Source: Zopfochytrium polystomum (Eukaryota > Chytridiomycota > Chytridiomycetes > Chytridiales > Chytridiaceae). Taken from it: a stretch of DNA of 64,000 bases. Positions 32,592 through 45,099 of this stretch are shown one piece after another; position 1 is the first letter of the stretch, and every line of letters starts with the position of its first letter. Position numbers and translations under genes: made by a program. The notes beneath the pieces are model-generated. The model worked only from the letters and a program-made list of their open reading frames with translations, was not told where the DNA came from and searched no databases. The stretch spans positions 1-64,000 of the forward strand of contig JAIVFJ010000222.1 in the NCBI GenBank assembly GCA_025765615.1, read 5' to 3'.

Positions 32592-35246
32592 TCACCCGAC
32601 CCGCGGTGGGCCCGCACCGTCGGCGCTCTCAGGCACCGTTCTGCGGCGATCGGCGGCGGTGACGCCGACGACTGTCGCCGCCAGCAGCGCCCAGACGACG
32701 GGGCCCCAGATGTCGAGGCGTGGCGAGCTGTCGGCGCCGAGGGCGTACGGGGACGCAAACAAGATGGTGCCGCCCGTGATGGACATGTGGACGCGGACGG
32801 CGGCGAACGCGGCCTCCAGGTCGGACCCGCTTGACGACGGCGGCGAGCGAGGCAAGGAATCGTCATCGCCGTCGTCGATTTGCTGGTCGTTGTCGGGGCG
32901 GAGAGAGTCGGCGGCGTGTGCGGAGGTGAAATGCTGCGGTATGAGCTTGAAGGTTTGTAAAGGTAATATCTGCGAGAGGTGTGTAAAAAAAAGGTGGTTG
33001 AAATTTTTGATTAGAGATTTTGGTGAAGGTGGGATGCGCGAGTCCAAAAACAAGAAGGAAAACACTAACGCAGTCACAAATGCCGAGAAGCACGGAGACC
33101 ACAAACAACTTTGGCAAATTGTTGTGAACGTTGCCGGCCCACAGGAACGCCATCGTCGCGGCGTGGAGGAGCGCCTCTGCGGCAATCACTCGCGCTGAGC
33201 CGAATCGGTCCGTCAGCGGACCCACCACAAACGACGCCAACGTGTTTGCCGCGCCGGCCGCCGCAGACAGGTGGAGCTTGTCCGCAAGGTCCTGGCTCTG
33301 ATTGCCGGTTTTGACGAAGAGCGGAACGCTGCTGCTGAGGAAAGCTGTTGGTTTTGGAATGGGAAAGGAAGGTGATTGGGAAGGTGCAGTCACAGGGTAG
33401 AGGGGATTTCGAAAAAAAAATTTAAAAAAAATTTAAAAAAATAAAAAAAAGAAAAAAAGAAGAGGTGCTTGGTGAGAAGAATGGTTGTCGATGCGGAAGG
33501 ACACGCGAGCAACAGCAAACTTACAGGTCTCGACAGAAATGAGATAGAACAGAGGAGCGAGCATCAACATTCGCGGGTTCACCATGACCCTGGCCGTGCG
33601 AAGCAAGCGGTACTGCAGAGTCGTCGTGGTGGCCCGCGCCTTCACAGCCGTCTCGTCGACGGCGCCCGCCTCCGTGTCGCCCACCGGTCCTCCCGCATCC
33701 ACCACCGGCTCAAAGGCCGCGGGCTTCGGCGGCGTGGCGGCATCTGTGGTGGTGACATGGGTCGCCGCGACGACAACCGAAGCGTGGGCGGGGGGCGGGT
33801 CAGCGGTCGCGGTCGGCGACTGTCCCGGTTCGGGCCGCATCCAGAGGACGGCCATGGCGGTGGACCCAGCGGCGCCTACGACGCACAGGATGGCAAAGAC
33901 GGTGGCAAGGTCGACGTTTGCGTTGAACAGGGCCGAGGCGACGAGCGGCCCGACAATGCCGGAGAGGGCTGAGATGCCGTGCATGATGCCGGCAAGGCGC
34001 CCCTGGTTCTGGTTGGGCCCAGCGGCAAGCGCGACGTACGTGCCTTGGGCGGTGTAAAATAAGGCTGCACCAAAGCCGATCAGGATCGAGGCTGGGTACA
34101 AAATAGCCGCCTGCTTGTGGAAGAGCGCGGTCGTTCAGAAAAATCAAGCAACAGAAAACATGGGATGACTTGCCTGCACAGAGGGATTCTCTGCATGCTT
34201 AATGGCAGCAAGGTACGCGGCCTCGAGGACAACGTAAGTCGTAGAACTGATGAAGAGGGTGGCGCGCGAACCCAGTCGTTGCACTAGAGGGGCCGCGACA
34301 ACGAGACTGAAGAAACCGAGGACGAAGAACGAGACACCAAGCGAGTTGAAGGCGACCTTGTAGGGAATGACACTGGATGCGAGCGTCTAAAGGAAGGTTT
34401 GGCGGTGCGTGTGTGCGTGTTGTTTTTATCAAGTTTGTGTTAGCGGTCCCGTAGCACGGAAAACAGAGACTTGGATCCATAAATAGCCCCACATCTATCT
34501 CCTTTGGCCCAAGCTGTGCCCTTCATCCCACGTTGCAGAGATGGAGCGGTGGGAACGGGCGGAAGGCGAACAGTCGGTGCACAAACCTGGACGACACTAT
34601 ACGCCATAAAAATCAGGAACGATGCGACGCCGAGGACCACGATGCTCAAGAGATTCTGCCTATCGTCCGCGGATGACGCGGGCGGCGTTGGTGGCGGCGG
34701 CGCGGTCGGCAAGAAGGACGTCGACGACGACCACGGCGAGCGGGACGTCGACGACGACGACGCCGACGAGCGCTCTGTGGGAACACGGGCCGCCAGCGAC
34801 AAGGAGTCTGACGACGATGCAGCCAACGGCGACTTTGCGGTCGCGGCGGGCGCCCTGTGCTGATTGGGTGGGAGTGCGGCTGACGGTGGCGGCGGCGGTG
34901 GTGTAGCATCTGATGATGATGGGGGTGGTCCATCCTGTTTTGCGTCGAGGCGTCGGAGTATCGACACGAGGCGGGGCTGTGTCTCCACCTTCACCTTGGC
35001 CGCCGCCGATCCTGCCGCCGCCGCCGCCCTCGTCGTCCTCCTCCACCCGTCAGCAGCGGCGACATCGTCAACGACGTTGCCAGGAGCAGCAGTGGTGGTG
35101 GCGGCGGCGGCATCAGCATCGGCGTTGGCGGTACTACTTGCTGCATAGGGGTCCTTCGCGTGTAACGCGGACGCCGACGCCGTCGCCGCCGGCCCTGCCG
35201 ACGTCGCTGCTGTCGCTGGAGTCGCCGCCAGCCGTTGCTCCGTCAT
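32592..35246 (-). CDS. UNC93-like major facilitator superfamily protein
   Basis: Five minus-strand exons: 35246-34587, 34386-34174, 34110-33525, 33344 to about 33070, and 32969-32592, about 703 aa. The N-terminal 195 residues are disordered (Ala/Ser/Pro/Thr). The membrane part begins LLSIVVLGVASFLIFMAYSVVQ and continues VIPYKVAFNSLGVSFFVLGFFSLV, then the UNC93 hallmark IGFGAALFYTAQGTYVALAA and MHGISALSGIVGPLVASALF. A long cytosolic loop follows, then RMLMLAPLFYLISVETSFLS and SFVVGPLTDRFGSARVIAAEA (an MFS loop motif). The family includes fungal and plant UNC93-like and MFSD11 proteins of largely unknown substrate. Intron 2 has a GC donor (CAG|GCAAGT). The end of exon 4 is uncertain between two phase-compatible GT sites (33070 or a few codons later). 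Confidence 0.82.
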
Positions 35247-36347
35247 TTGCGTTGCTGCCGTCCGTTTGTTTGTCAATCAGCCGGCGGAAAAAACTCAAAC
35301 GCCATCAACAAAAACAAAAAATCCGCGGAAAATGGAGACAAAAAAATAGGGCAAAGACAAAACCCCTTTGTTGGAACACCAAAAAAAAAAAAAAAAGAAA
35401 AAAGATGTTTGAGGACTCTTGACTGAGTCGGAAAGCTCATCGGCTTGGCGGAGTCGGGTCCTACTTTGAACGCTGGCATTTGGGGGTCAAGTATTGAACA
35501 CCCTCCAAGAGACCCTCGTCTGGCAGTGAACGAACCCTTTGCAGACAGAAATCCGGGGGTTTTTTTTGGCCTGCCCGTCAAAATGCGGCAACACGGTTAA
35601 ATTGGCGCTCGGGTGCTTCCGCAGACAATCAAATCACCAAACGAATCTCGGCGGGTCCACACAACGACTGCGTGCTGGCATGAGCACTCAGTGCGGACTT
35701 CGCAACGGACCTCTCCCGCCCACAAACAGAAAGTCTGCGCTCTTTTTTTTTTTTTTTTTTTGGTTTTTTTGTTGTGTGGCAGGAAGGAATGCGGTCAAGA
35801 AGAGGGCGAAGGGTTGTTGGGGGGTAACGTTTTGCTGCGAAGGAGGGAGTGGACGAGCTTGGTGGAGCACAGCAAAGTTTTTAGGGGGGGGTTATGTGAG
35901 CGCGCAGCCGGAAAAAGCAAAACACCCCCGTTTCAGGGTGCAACTCTGAGAAATCAAAAATAATCAAGGTTCGGGGGGGCCATCCAACAGGGGAAAAGGA
36001 AACCCAACAAAGGAAAAAAAGATCCAAAACCAAAGTATCAGTGGGGAAGGAGGAGACCACGCTGGGGTGGCACAGGGGCAAGGGACGGGAAATGTCCGAG
36101 GATGAAAGAGTGAAGGCTTATTAAACAGGAACAAGTATTCGGGAAGGAAAGGAAAGAGAGACAATCCGTGAGATGCTGGGCACACTTGCCAGAAAAACTG
36201 AGCTTCCTCCGGTGTTTTGCGCCTCCATGCAAAGAACAAGAGATCGAGTGGCAGCAGAAGCTACACTTGCGAAAGCTCAAATGAAATCCAGTCTCCGCAA
36301 TTGAGCATACGTTAGCCCGGGTTTGGACCAGTTCCCGAAACTTGACC
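35247..36347. other. Intergenic region between UNC93-like and desaturase genes
   Basis: No gene is supported. There are A-rich tracts near 35381-35402 and a T18 run near 35743-35760. Both flanking genes are on the minus strand, so this contains the UNC93 promoter and the desaturase 3' flank. Confidence 0.45.
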
Positions 36348-38055
36348 TCAAGTGCTGCTAATCAAAAGCGGGTTCCACTTCCCAACCCACGGCGCCTCCT
36401 CGCTCTTGGCAGCCACTTCCTCCTCAATGACCCGTGCGACACGAAGCATCCTCACGTAGGTTCTGGCGCTGACAGAGTGGTTGTTCATTGTGCCGTAGAA
36501 CGCTTTGGTCGAGTCCTTCTCAAACTGCTGCTCCAACAGCTTTTTCCCTCCGGGATGCTTGCCCAGGAAGGAGCTCAGGTCCAGCACATAGCCGTCGATA
36601 ATGGTCCACTGGTTATGACCAAGGTGCGAGGTGATTGAGGCCTCGTCCGACGGCGAGAAGTATGGGAGGGATTGTGGCTGCGGTCCCCAGTCCGCCTTGC
36701 CATTGACATAACGGAGCTTGGCAGCGTGGGATTCGGCAGAGTTGATCATGGCTGTGCGCAGCGCGAACGGAGAAAGAGAGAAGACGAGGAGGAAAGAAGA
36801 GCAAATAAGACTATTGTCACCAGTGGATTCAAAAAGAGAGGCCGCCACAAACTCACCCTTTTTGATCTCATTGTCGGGCACCTGGTGCAGGTCCCACGCC
36901 AACCCCACTTTCGAGGCTGCCCAGATGAACCACTTGGTCGGGTCGTAGTCGCCGGGAAGGATGCCGTTGCGGTAGTCCTTTGGAAATTCGTGGTGAAAGT
37001 TGTGGTTGCCCTCACCGCCGGTGAAGAGGGCCAGCAAGAAGTTCCCGCGCGCAGACATTTCGGTCGAGTAGGGTTGGTCGCCAAGCCAGTGCGCGAAGGA
37101 GTTGATGGCAAAGGTGACGTGCCAGGTGAACACGCGCGCGACGATACCGGCGTACAAGTATCCACCGAGAGCATCATCCCATGTGTAAGCAATCAAGGTG
37201 GGGAGAATCAGGCCAAAGAAAAGAGCGAGTGCTGCATAGTGCTTGTGCTGGAAAACGACGACTGGATTATAGGGACGAAAAGGGGGTTGATCAGTTGAGG
37301 ATTCTCGCCGCTTGCTGCTGTTTGGCACGATTGGTCGTTGTGCCTGGAGACAAACAAGATCGCCTTCAACACAGTACCCCACCTGCACGCGCTTCCCACC
37401 CTCACTCCCCCAAGCACACAGCACAACGCAACGAGACAGCACTCAACTGGGATCATCGGACAAATCCTTCGCGTCGATCCACTTGATCCTTGTGTACTTG
37501 GGCTTTTCAAAGATCCATCCGATGTGCGAGAACCAAAAGCCGCGGGTGGCAGCGTACGGATCGTGGATCAAGTCGTCGGTGTAGCGGTGATGTAGGCGGT
37601 GACGCAGGACCCACCAGCGGATGCTGCCTTGGAAGCCGAGGGTGCCGCAGAAGGCAAGGAAGGCCCGGAGGGTCCAGTGGGCCTTGAAGGCTCGGTGCGA
37701 CCACAGACGATGGTAGCCCATGGTGATTCTGAACATTACGTATGAAAGGGCAATGCCAGCATTAGCACCCACACTGCTTCCAACAAGTCGCAGCTGATAG
37801 ATGCGTCGCCGCAACTTACCCGTATTTTGACAGCTGGACGCTGGTAACGGCCAGAAGGACGGTTTGCCATTTCGGGGTATAGAACAGGAAGGCGCCGAGG
37901 GCGACGATGTGGGTGAGGATGACAAAGGCGCCGTTCGCGTACCAAATCTCGGCCTTGTCTGCGGGGCTCTGGGTGGCAGCTTTGGCCGATGCTGCCGCTG
38001 CGGCTGCGGCTGCGGCCGAATCCGGCTGGACAGGCGATGCTGGGGCGGTCGTCAT
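36348..38055 (-). CDS. OLE1: Acyl-CoA delta-9 desaturase with C-terminal cytochrome b5 (Ole1-type)
   Basis: Four minus-strand exons: 38055-37820, 37728-37448, 37261-36857 and 36751-36348, about 441 aa. The three histidine boxes that hold the di-iron centre are intact: HRLWSH (exon 2), HRLHHR (exon 2) and EGNHNFHHEF (exon 3). The fungal motif DDPIVVFQHKHY bridges exons 2 and 3. Exon 4 encodes a fused cytochrome b5 domain with the haem ligands in KHPGGKKLLEQ and NNHSVSARTY. The enzyme puts the delta-9 double bond into palmitoyl- and stearoyl-CoA at the ER, using electrons from NADH via b5. The C-terminal b5 fusion is the arrangement of fungal Ole1, while animal SCD lacks it. The N-terminus has a short Ala tract and the start is the first in-frame ATG. 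Confidence 0.93.
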
Positions 38056-39309
38056 AGAGGAGGGATGACAAGACGGGTTTGTTTTTCTGTGACGTCGACT
38101 GCCGACACAAAAGTCGGAGAAAAGAAAAAGAAAAGTTGATGAGGATGTGGTGGAAGTTGCAGGCCTGCTGCTGCTGCTAAGGGCGGTCGAAGGGATCGGG
38201 GGTTGAGGTGGCAACGGCTGGGCGGGGTCGATTTGCGTGCTGTGGAGGAACGAGAAGCGGCGGCTGCAGGTCACTTTGTGGGTTGCAAATGCGCCGTGCT
38301 TGGTTCGTTGGTTGGTGGGGCGAGGGAGGGTGGAAAGGTCCCGCGGCAGAACTTGTATTTCCTTCGACTAGTGTAGCTTCTTCCTTTAAATACTCTTGCA
38401 AATTTCAAAAAAAAAAAAAGAAAAAAGTAAAAAGTAAAATGAAAAAATAGTGGGACAAACCTCGATCGATTTTGTATTTTTATGTAATTTTGTCTGCATT
38501 CCAAAGATGCTCTCATCGTCTGTCCCCTCTGTCTCACTCCCTCTCTCCGCCTCTCCATCTATCTCTCCCTCTCGTTCTTCTCTCTCTCTGTCCCTCTATC
38601 TCCCTCTCTCTCGCTGTCTCTCGTTTGGTCCATGCTTTCCGATCGGAGGACTGTTTTTCCACGCACCCACACACACACACACGCACACCCTCGTGTCTTT
38701 CTTTCTTTTTCCCTGCCTCCGAGCGACAGATTCGTTATTCTGGCGCTTGGTGACGTACTCTGCATACACCTACCTACCTACCTGTGCACCTGCTGTCTGT
38801 CTGTCTATCTGTCAATGTTCGCTTAGACTTTATCCGCGGAACCCACCCCGACTCGCGACTGTGCCCCTTTCCTGATGACGCCGCGCTGACCCACTTCGCC
38901 GAATTCAAGCAGCATGGATGAACAACCCGACAAATTTTTTTGTGAGGAACGGAAAAATCGGCTCCGTGCCTCGACGAGAGGAGAGAACGTCATTTTCTCC
39001 CAATCTTCCTACTGCGACTTTCCCGCTCTGGATAAAAGGAAAATGGCGTGGGGAAAACGGAGAACGGGTTAGAGAGCACTGCGCCAATCGCCTTCCGAAC
39101 ACCATTTCGCTGTATTGCTGCTTTTGGTTCATGCAAAACATGAAGAATAATGAAGAATATAAAGGAGCCCCATACCCCTCGCACGTTCGTCACGGTGACC
39201 GCCCAATCGAAGAAATGAATGAACGAACGCCCCTTCGATTCTGGGTTGAGTGGTGGAAAGGGGAAGAAGAAAAAAGCAATTCACCGCCACGCAAGTTCAC
39301 GTAAAAAAA
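38056..39309. other. Intergenic region upstream of the desaturase
   Basis: No gene is supported. It has an A-rich stretch near 38407-38440, CT-rich microsatellite (about 38520-38625), an AC run at 38668-38690 and short TACC/TGTC repeats near 38770-38810. It carries the 5' region of the desaturase. Confidence 0.5.
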
Positions 39310-40577
39310 TCAGTGCACGCGCTCGTCCAAGAACTCCTTCCACTTTGCAAGATCCCATCCAGAGGAGACATTGTTGTCGATCAGCCCGTTCCAGAGCACG
39401 GTCGGGCTGACGTGAATGGCGTTCTGGCGCGCGATGCGGATCTGCACCTTCAGCTCGTCCGTGACCTATTGGCATCGGCACAATCACGATTGAAAGTAAG
39501 TAAACGAAGGACGAGCCGTGGAGACTTGAAGCTCTTTCCAGGTTATTATGGCAACCCACGTTCCCGTACCACCAAAAAACAAGCAAAGGACGACTCAACC
39601 CCCTCCCGAAGAAAAGAAGCAAACGACCCACCGAATTTCCACCGTTCTTTGCCCCATCCGCCGTGTTCAGCTTGAGCAGCGCGAGGATTTTCGACTTGTC
39701 GACGCCGGCGCCCTTTTCCACTTCCGCGGCGAGCTCCTCGTACAGCTGGATGCGCGACTTGCTGTACGAGTACGCGTCGTAAAAGTTTTCAGAGACGGCA
39801 AAGAGGGTTTTGGCCGTGGCCTGGAAGGCGGAGGGGGAGACGCGCGTCGCGGCGATGAGAACCTCGTGCAGGAGCGCGGACTGCGGGTGCCATGGCTGGA
39901 CCTGCTGTCTGTTGGTTTTGATGAGGTTGTGTGTTTTTGTTTTTTTTTTGTTTTTTGTTGGGGAGGGGATTACGTATTGTCATGAGATAATCGTGAGTTT
40001 GATTGATTGTGCGAGTGAGGGTGGGATGCATGTGCGCATCTGTGTTGAATGCGGTGCCTTCTTCGGGGTTAGCGGTAAGAAGATAGGCTATGACACTCAT
40101 CACTTTTGGCTGGCGCATCCTCATTTTAGAAATGGGCCGCGTCGTCCATACCACCAACCAAAACCGTTTCATAACATAGGCTGGACTCTTGCCTCCCATC
40201 ATCCTCGCATCGCCGCATCCGTCCGTTGAAGACGCGCCTTCAAGAATCTTCCTTTTGTCGCCAGCTCTCTCTCACTTCACCTCACTCTCCGTCATCCGCC
40301 CCTCATCCGCTCGTCTCCTCTCTCTCACATGCCACGGCAGCTAACTTTTGGCGACTCTCGCTCTCTCTCACCTCAGGACAAAGGCCACCTTTCCCGGGTA
40401 CGCCTCCTCGGCGTACGGGACGACGTCTTCGACGAGACGCGTGAAGATCTTTTTGCTGAACGGGCACACAAAGTCGACGTAGAACTCGAGGATGTTCGTG
40501 GCGGAGCCGGCGGCGGCGGTGGCGGCGGTGCTGCCGAGCGCGCGGACAGAGAGAGGGTGGGCAAACAGGGGCGGCAT
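39310..40577 (-). CDS. DsbA-family / thioredoxin-fold protein
   Basis: Three minus-strand exons: 40577-40372, 39908-39632 and 39465-39310, 212 aa. The N-terminal strand and helix NILEFYVDFVCPFSKKIF is the DsbA/thioredoxin-like start. The active-site position reads CPFS, so only the first cysteine of the usual CxxC is kept. Middle residues QPWHPQSALLHEVLIAA and FYDAYSYSKSRIQLYEELA match the helical insertion of the DSBA-like family, and SPTVLWNGLIDN supplies the conserved cis-Pro (SPT) loop before the last strand. It resembles small fungal thioredoxin-fold proteins of unknown role. The single cysteine suggests glutathione-linked or non-redox activity (inference). There is no clear signal peptide, so it is probably cytosolic. 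Confidence 0.8.
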
Positions 40578-41634
40578 GTGTGGGTGGTTCGATTGTTCTT
40601 GCTTTTGTTCCTCCTTTTTTTTCTTTCCCTTTTTCGTTTTTTCTCTGTCTGACTTCATTTGTAATTCATTCATTATGATTATTATGATGAGGTTTGAAAT
40701 TCAGAATCAGGGGGAACCCCCCGGGTGGGGGACTGGGAAGAGCAGCTGCAGGAGTGCAAAGGACGATTATTGTAAAGTTTCTTGTTCTCTGCGGCTCTCA
40801 AAGTGTCGGCTTCACTCTTAAGTTAACCCTTTCAAGCTGGCTCTGGGTGCTTGGCAGCATTTGGCGGCATGCTCAGCTGCAGGCATGCAAACTGATAGAT
40901 CCCACCACCCGCCATTCATCATTTGTAATTCCGTATTCATGCCATTTTTGGCTAAGGCTTGTTGGGTTATTCGTGGGATTAAATTCCCAACCTCAGGGTT
41001 TGCAAATTTTGGTTTGGGTTGGATCCCAGTTAACTTTAGAGGTTGTTTTTCAGGATAGGAGAGAGATATGGGTCCTTTTAACCTAGTTTCTATCACCTTC
41101 ATATCAGAGTAAAAGTTGGCGGTGCAGCTGCCTCTTTGTATTGCTCTTGCGAAGTGCCTATCACAATGCATGTATCGCAAGAGCATTGTATAGCTTTATC
41201 AAATGGGATTCATGATTCATTTTTGTTCCGTAAGACCAAAAATTGGTGTGCTATCAATGAATTTGCTTGTGCTGCTGCTTGGTCAGCTGTACTTAATTGA
41301 GATCAGACTAAGGATTCTTCAAATCAAGCGTTCAGGCGTTGCTTGGCTTGTTTGGGCATTATATTTACTGGATTCTTGTCGGCTTTAGACTCCATACGGT
41401 AAGCGAAAACAAGAGATGGATTATCATTAATGGCATGCAAGTCATGGATGGGTATTGCCGACCGTATGATTTCAAGTGAATAAAAATAACTTGTTGAATT
41501 TGGTGCAGTCAAGAGTCGGATTGAACTGAGTAAATTATACTTCGTCCAGAGTTCTTTTTATCTGTGCAGAACCGAACTTTTCTTCTGCAAGGAGCAGGGA
41601 CTTCAGTGCAAATGTTGAAACTTACCATTGATCC
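40578..41634. other. Intergenic region between the DsbA-like gene and F-box copy 2
   Basis: No gene is supported. The stretch from about 40800 is more AT-rich than the neighbouring genes and may contain old transposon sequence. It includes TTAACCCTTTCAAG at 40824, noted but not assignable. Confidence 0.35.
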
Positions 41635-41979
41635 GGACAGAGGGTAGTTGATAGGTCATGGGCCAAGAAGGCCACACCTGTGAAATCGAAGTGCCAAACA
41701 TGCGGTGGGAGAGGCAGACGCCCGGAAACGCCTCTGGAGTCCGACTTTCATTGTGGCGGTTTCGGATCCTTGCATCTTCCACGTCAGAGCGAAATGTCGA
41801 GACCCATCAGTCTCGCGGTCTCTCTGAATAAAATAATAAAAAAGAAAAACGCCTCGTACAGCACCGCATCCTTCACAGTCGCCCCCGTTGGACCCAAGCA
41901 GCGCACATATTGTACACATCACACAATGTCTCCTCCTCCTTTGCTGTCGTCAACAGCCGCCGAGTCGGCCGCGGCGACC

Positions 41980-42014
<35 letters not shown>

Positions 42015-43560
42015 AACGACGGGGACCTCCACCTCCTTGGCATCTTCCTCGGCTTCTTCCTCCGCGCATTCCTCACCGTTGGCGGCACTGCCAGATCTCG
42101 TCGTCGCGCAGATCCTGTCCCTCCTGCCCGTCGACTCCATCTACGCGCTGCGCCAGGTCTGCCGAGCGTTCCGTCTTGCCTCGCCGCACGCCACCTTTCT
42201 CGCCCTGCTGCGCCTCAACAATGCCGCCGCCGCCGAGGTGGACGCAGAACGCTCCTCAAGTGCCAGCACGACAGACTCCGCTTTCGCAAATACCGCCTCT
42301 GCCGCTCGCCGGCCGGCCGTTGCGCCGGCGGCGCCCCCTGCGTCGGTGGTCGTATCGCACCGCCACCCGCGGCCCGACAACGCCCACTGCGTCACCGCCA
42401 TCCACCTCGTTCCGGTGACGTTCGCGTCCTTTCCCGACAGCGGAGGAGGTAACATCCGCTTCGAGTGCCGCCAGACCACATCTACTACTGCACCGGTCGC
42501 CGACCTTCCAAGTGCATCCGTCGGCCCATTCCCCACCACCCTCTCTGCCGTCGGGCTCAACGCCCTCTTCTGCGGCTGGCTCAACATCGAGAACCCCGAT
42601 CCGGCCGCTGCCAGCTCAGCAGGCGGCGCGGCCACGGCTGAGCAGAGACGGGACACCCTCGCCGCGCTCTTGTCAAACCCGGCCACGGCGCGCACCTACT
42701 TCCACGCACAGTACCGCCCTCTCCTCTCGCAGTTCCACGCGATCCCCCTTGTCGACCTCCCGCCAGCGCCGGCTGGCCCCGCAGAATCAACGGCGTCCTC
42801 CACGACCGCCGCCGCCACCACCGAACTCCGCTACGCAGGGGACGCCGGCGCCATCGTGTCCTACACATTGCACCGCGACGGCGGAGGCGGCGCTGACTCG
42901 CCCAACGCCGCAGGGCACGGCGGCGGCGCCGTGTGGGTCACAGTGCACGCGGTGACCGTGAGCGTCGAGTGGTTGGCGGCGGGGTTCCGCACGCCCCCGG
43001 CGGCTGGCGGCCGCGACACAGGCGTGTCGGGGTTCGCGCACGCTGTGCACGACCCGCGTCACCGCGCGCTGCAGGACGCGGCCGCCACTGCCGCCGCTGC
43101 CAACGGCGCACCGGCCGCGGATCTATACCACGGCGACCCGCGCGTCGTCGCGTACCTCCTATACCCGCGGGGCGACGACGACACTGCGGCTACGGTTGTC
43201 GCGGCGTCGCTGAGGGCGTCGCCGCTGGGCGCGTCGGACGGCGATCTGCGTCTGGCGCCGGCGTCGCGGCGGCGGCGGCTGGAGGCGCACCTGTTTGCGA
43301 GCGGTTGCGACCGCGACTGCTACTGGGCGTACGGGTTTGCGCGCCGGTGGGTGCTGGAGGGCGAGTACAACGGCGACGGCGGGGACGCGGCGTTCCGGCT
43401 GGTGGCGGAACGCGTCGTCGGCGCCGAGCGCGAGGGCGGGTTCGTGGCCTTGCCGCCGCAGCCGCCTCAGCCGCAGCCGCCGCCGCCGGTTGCGCCTGCT
43501 GGCACTGTCGGGCTTGCCATTGACCAGGTTGCGGGCTGGTTCGGGCGCTTGCTGGGATGA
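41635..43560 (+). repeat. Segmental duplication unit 2 (F-box gene and flanks)
   Basis: It pairs with 13300-15235 in direct orientation, about 28 kb away. Similarity starts about 290 bp upstream of the ATG. Confidence 0.9.
41926..43560 (+). CDS. F-box protein, copy 2 (full length)
   Basis: Single exon, 544 aa, starting at the ATG conserved with copy 1. It has the same layout: an Ala/Thr N-terminus with an (ACG)n-encoded Thr run, the F-box LPDLVVAQILSLLPVDSIYA...VCRAF, then a roughly 400-residue region with conserved VRFEC-like, YFHAQYRPLLSQFH and WAYGFARRWVLEGEY segments. It keeps the Gly-rich insert (GGADSPNAAGHGGG) and an intact C-terminus ending VGLAIDQVAGWFGRLLG. It is a likely SCF ubiquitin-ligase substrate adaptor; the substrate is unknown. 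Near-identity of long stretches with copy 1 indicates a fairly recent duplication or gene conversion. Confidence 0.85.
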
Positions 43561-43904
43561 CGGTGGCTGGGGAACCGCCTCGAAAAAGAATAAACCGCGC
43601 ATGTGTCGGTGGTGCAGGGCGCGCCGTCGCCCCCTTTCCGAATTTTCGATGTTTGTATTTTTTTTATATTCCTGCTTCGTTCGTCGGGGGCAGCCCGTGT
43701 GGGGGAGCGCCTCTCTTTCCTTTTCAGGCTTATTTGCTTCGCGTAGATTCTTTGTTGGGTTATTTTCTGCTCCGCCTTGTTTTCTATCGCTACATTCCTT
43801 TGTTTCTGACAATCGCTCCGCACCCCTCTCCCATCTTTTCTTCCTGCTCGTCTTTGCTTTGCTGAACAGTGTCTCGCTTCTTTTCATTTTGTTACTACCA
43901 ATAC

Positions 43905-44066
43905 TCTTTCACGGTCGCTGGCATTATTTATTGCCTCGCCCTTTGACTTCTTCGTTTTTCTACTTTTGTTCTTGTACTTCGGGAGTGTTGATTCTCTTCT
44001 GCTTTTCCCCGCCAGGTGAATGAATAGTGTACTGCAAGACCCCCTTCAACCTATAGAATATAAGCG
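43905..44066 (+). repeat. Direct repeat, upstream member
   Basis: It aligns with 45100-45251: both contain TTCTCTTCTGCTTTTC, TGCAAGACCCC, TTCAA and CGAACGTA in the same order and end at GCAATG. The sequence looks like a 3' UTR or promoter block duplicated together with the gene-like region between them. Confidence 0.65.
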
Positions 44067-44398
44067 AACGTATTCGCAATGCCAAGCGCGTCACTCTTCA
44101 GAAGACATCTGAATGCGGATGCACGCTTCGCAGCGCTTGCTGCTTGGCCGCTCGTCACTAAAGGGGCTGTCGGACTGCTGGTCCGACTACTGTACGATTG
44201 CTGTATCATCACTACGCTCCACAGTTCTTCCCCCCACATCTTCCGTGTCCCAAGTCCCCAACGCAAAGTATATGATCGACAATGAAGAACTCGACCAAGC
44301 CTCGATTCAACCTTTTCCCTCCTAGCCTTGGCGTACAAACAGTACCAAAGCCTACCCGCGAGCTCCTTTACTACCTTACGAACAAGACTTCTCCAAAA

Positions 44399-45081
44399 TG
44401 TCATACCTCACCCGCTCTCGTGCGCGAGCCGCCAACGCCGCCGCCGGCGCCCCGACCACCGCCCCTGCCCACTTTCTCCCATCAGCAGCTGCGGTGACGA
44501 CCCGCGCCGCCGCCACGCCAACTACTAGGACACAAGGCAACTTCGGATACGCTGAACTGCCACATCCGTCACACCTCCCCTCTGGGGGCGTTTGGATGGC
44601 GGTGGCGGCGGAGATCATCCGCCTAGCCCGCGAGAGGGGTTGCGCTCCGGTCGATGTCACCGCCTCACCTCCGCGCCGATGGACACCCTCCCCGCTGGAG
44701 CTGGATTCGACCTGGATCTCCTCGCCGCCGTCGCCACTTCCTGCTCCGAAGCCCGCGTCGGCCTACCGCAGTTCGTCGAACATTTCGTGGCGCCAGAGTT
44801 TTTGGGCTACCGGGGTCCTGTTCGTTTGGCCAGACGCGAAGAGAAAGTACCAGCATGAGGCGACGCAGCGGCTGGAGAACTCACTTGACGAGCCATTAAA
44901 AACGAAGTATGCCAAGGCTTCGCGGGGAGCAAAGGCTGACGGAGGCACAAGGGGCAAGTACGACGAGCACCCGCGGCTGAACCTCCCCTTCGTGCCTCTG
45001 CCAAGGCACATCACCCCGTTGCGTCGAAGACGATGTGCCATTTTTCTATTTGTTACCCCTGCCATTCATTCGGGCACTTGA
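44399..45081 (+). pseudogene. Putative protein with frame changes, unidentified
   Basis: The frame from ATG 44399 reads MSYLTRSRARAANAAAG... to AEIIRLARERGCAPVDV and resumes convincingly near 44815 (VWPDAKRKYQHEATQRLENS). Between them the better protein sense is in another frame (MDTLPAGAGFDLDLLAAVA to FVAPEFLGYRGPV, 44680-44820). Either two compensating frameshifts or unusual introns are involved. No domain was recognised. It sits between the two direct repeats at 43905 and 45100. Confidence 0.35.
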
Positions 45082-45099
45082 TCGCTTTGTTTTTCTCTC

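Noticed and set aside
40824..41060. piggyBac-like end (TTAA followed by CCCTT), also at 18405
   Set aside because: No matching inverted end, second TTAA partner or transposase was found; the similarity of the two sites is only about 15 bases.
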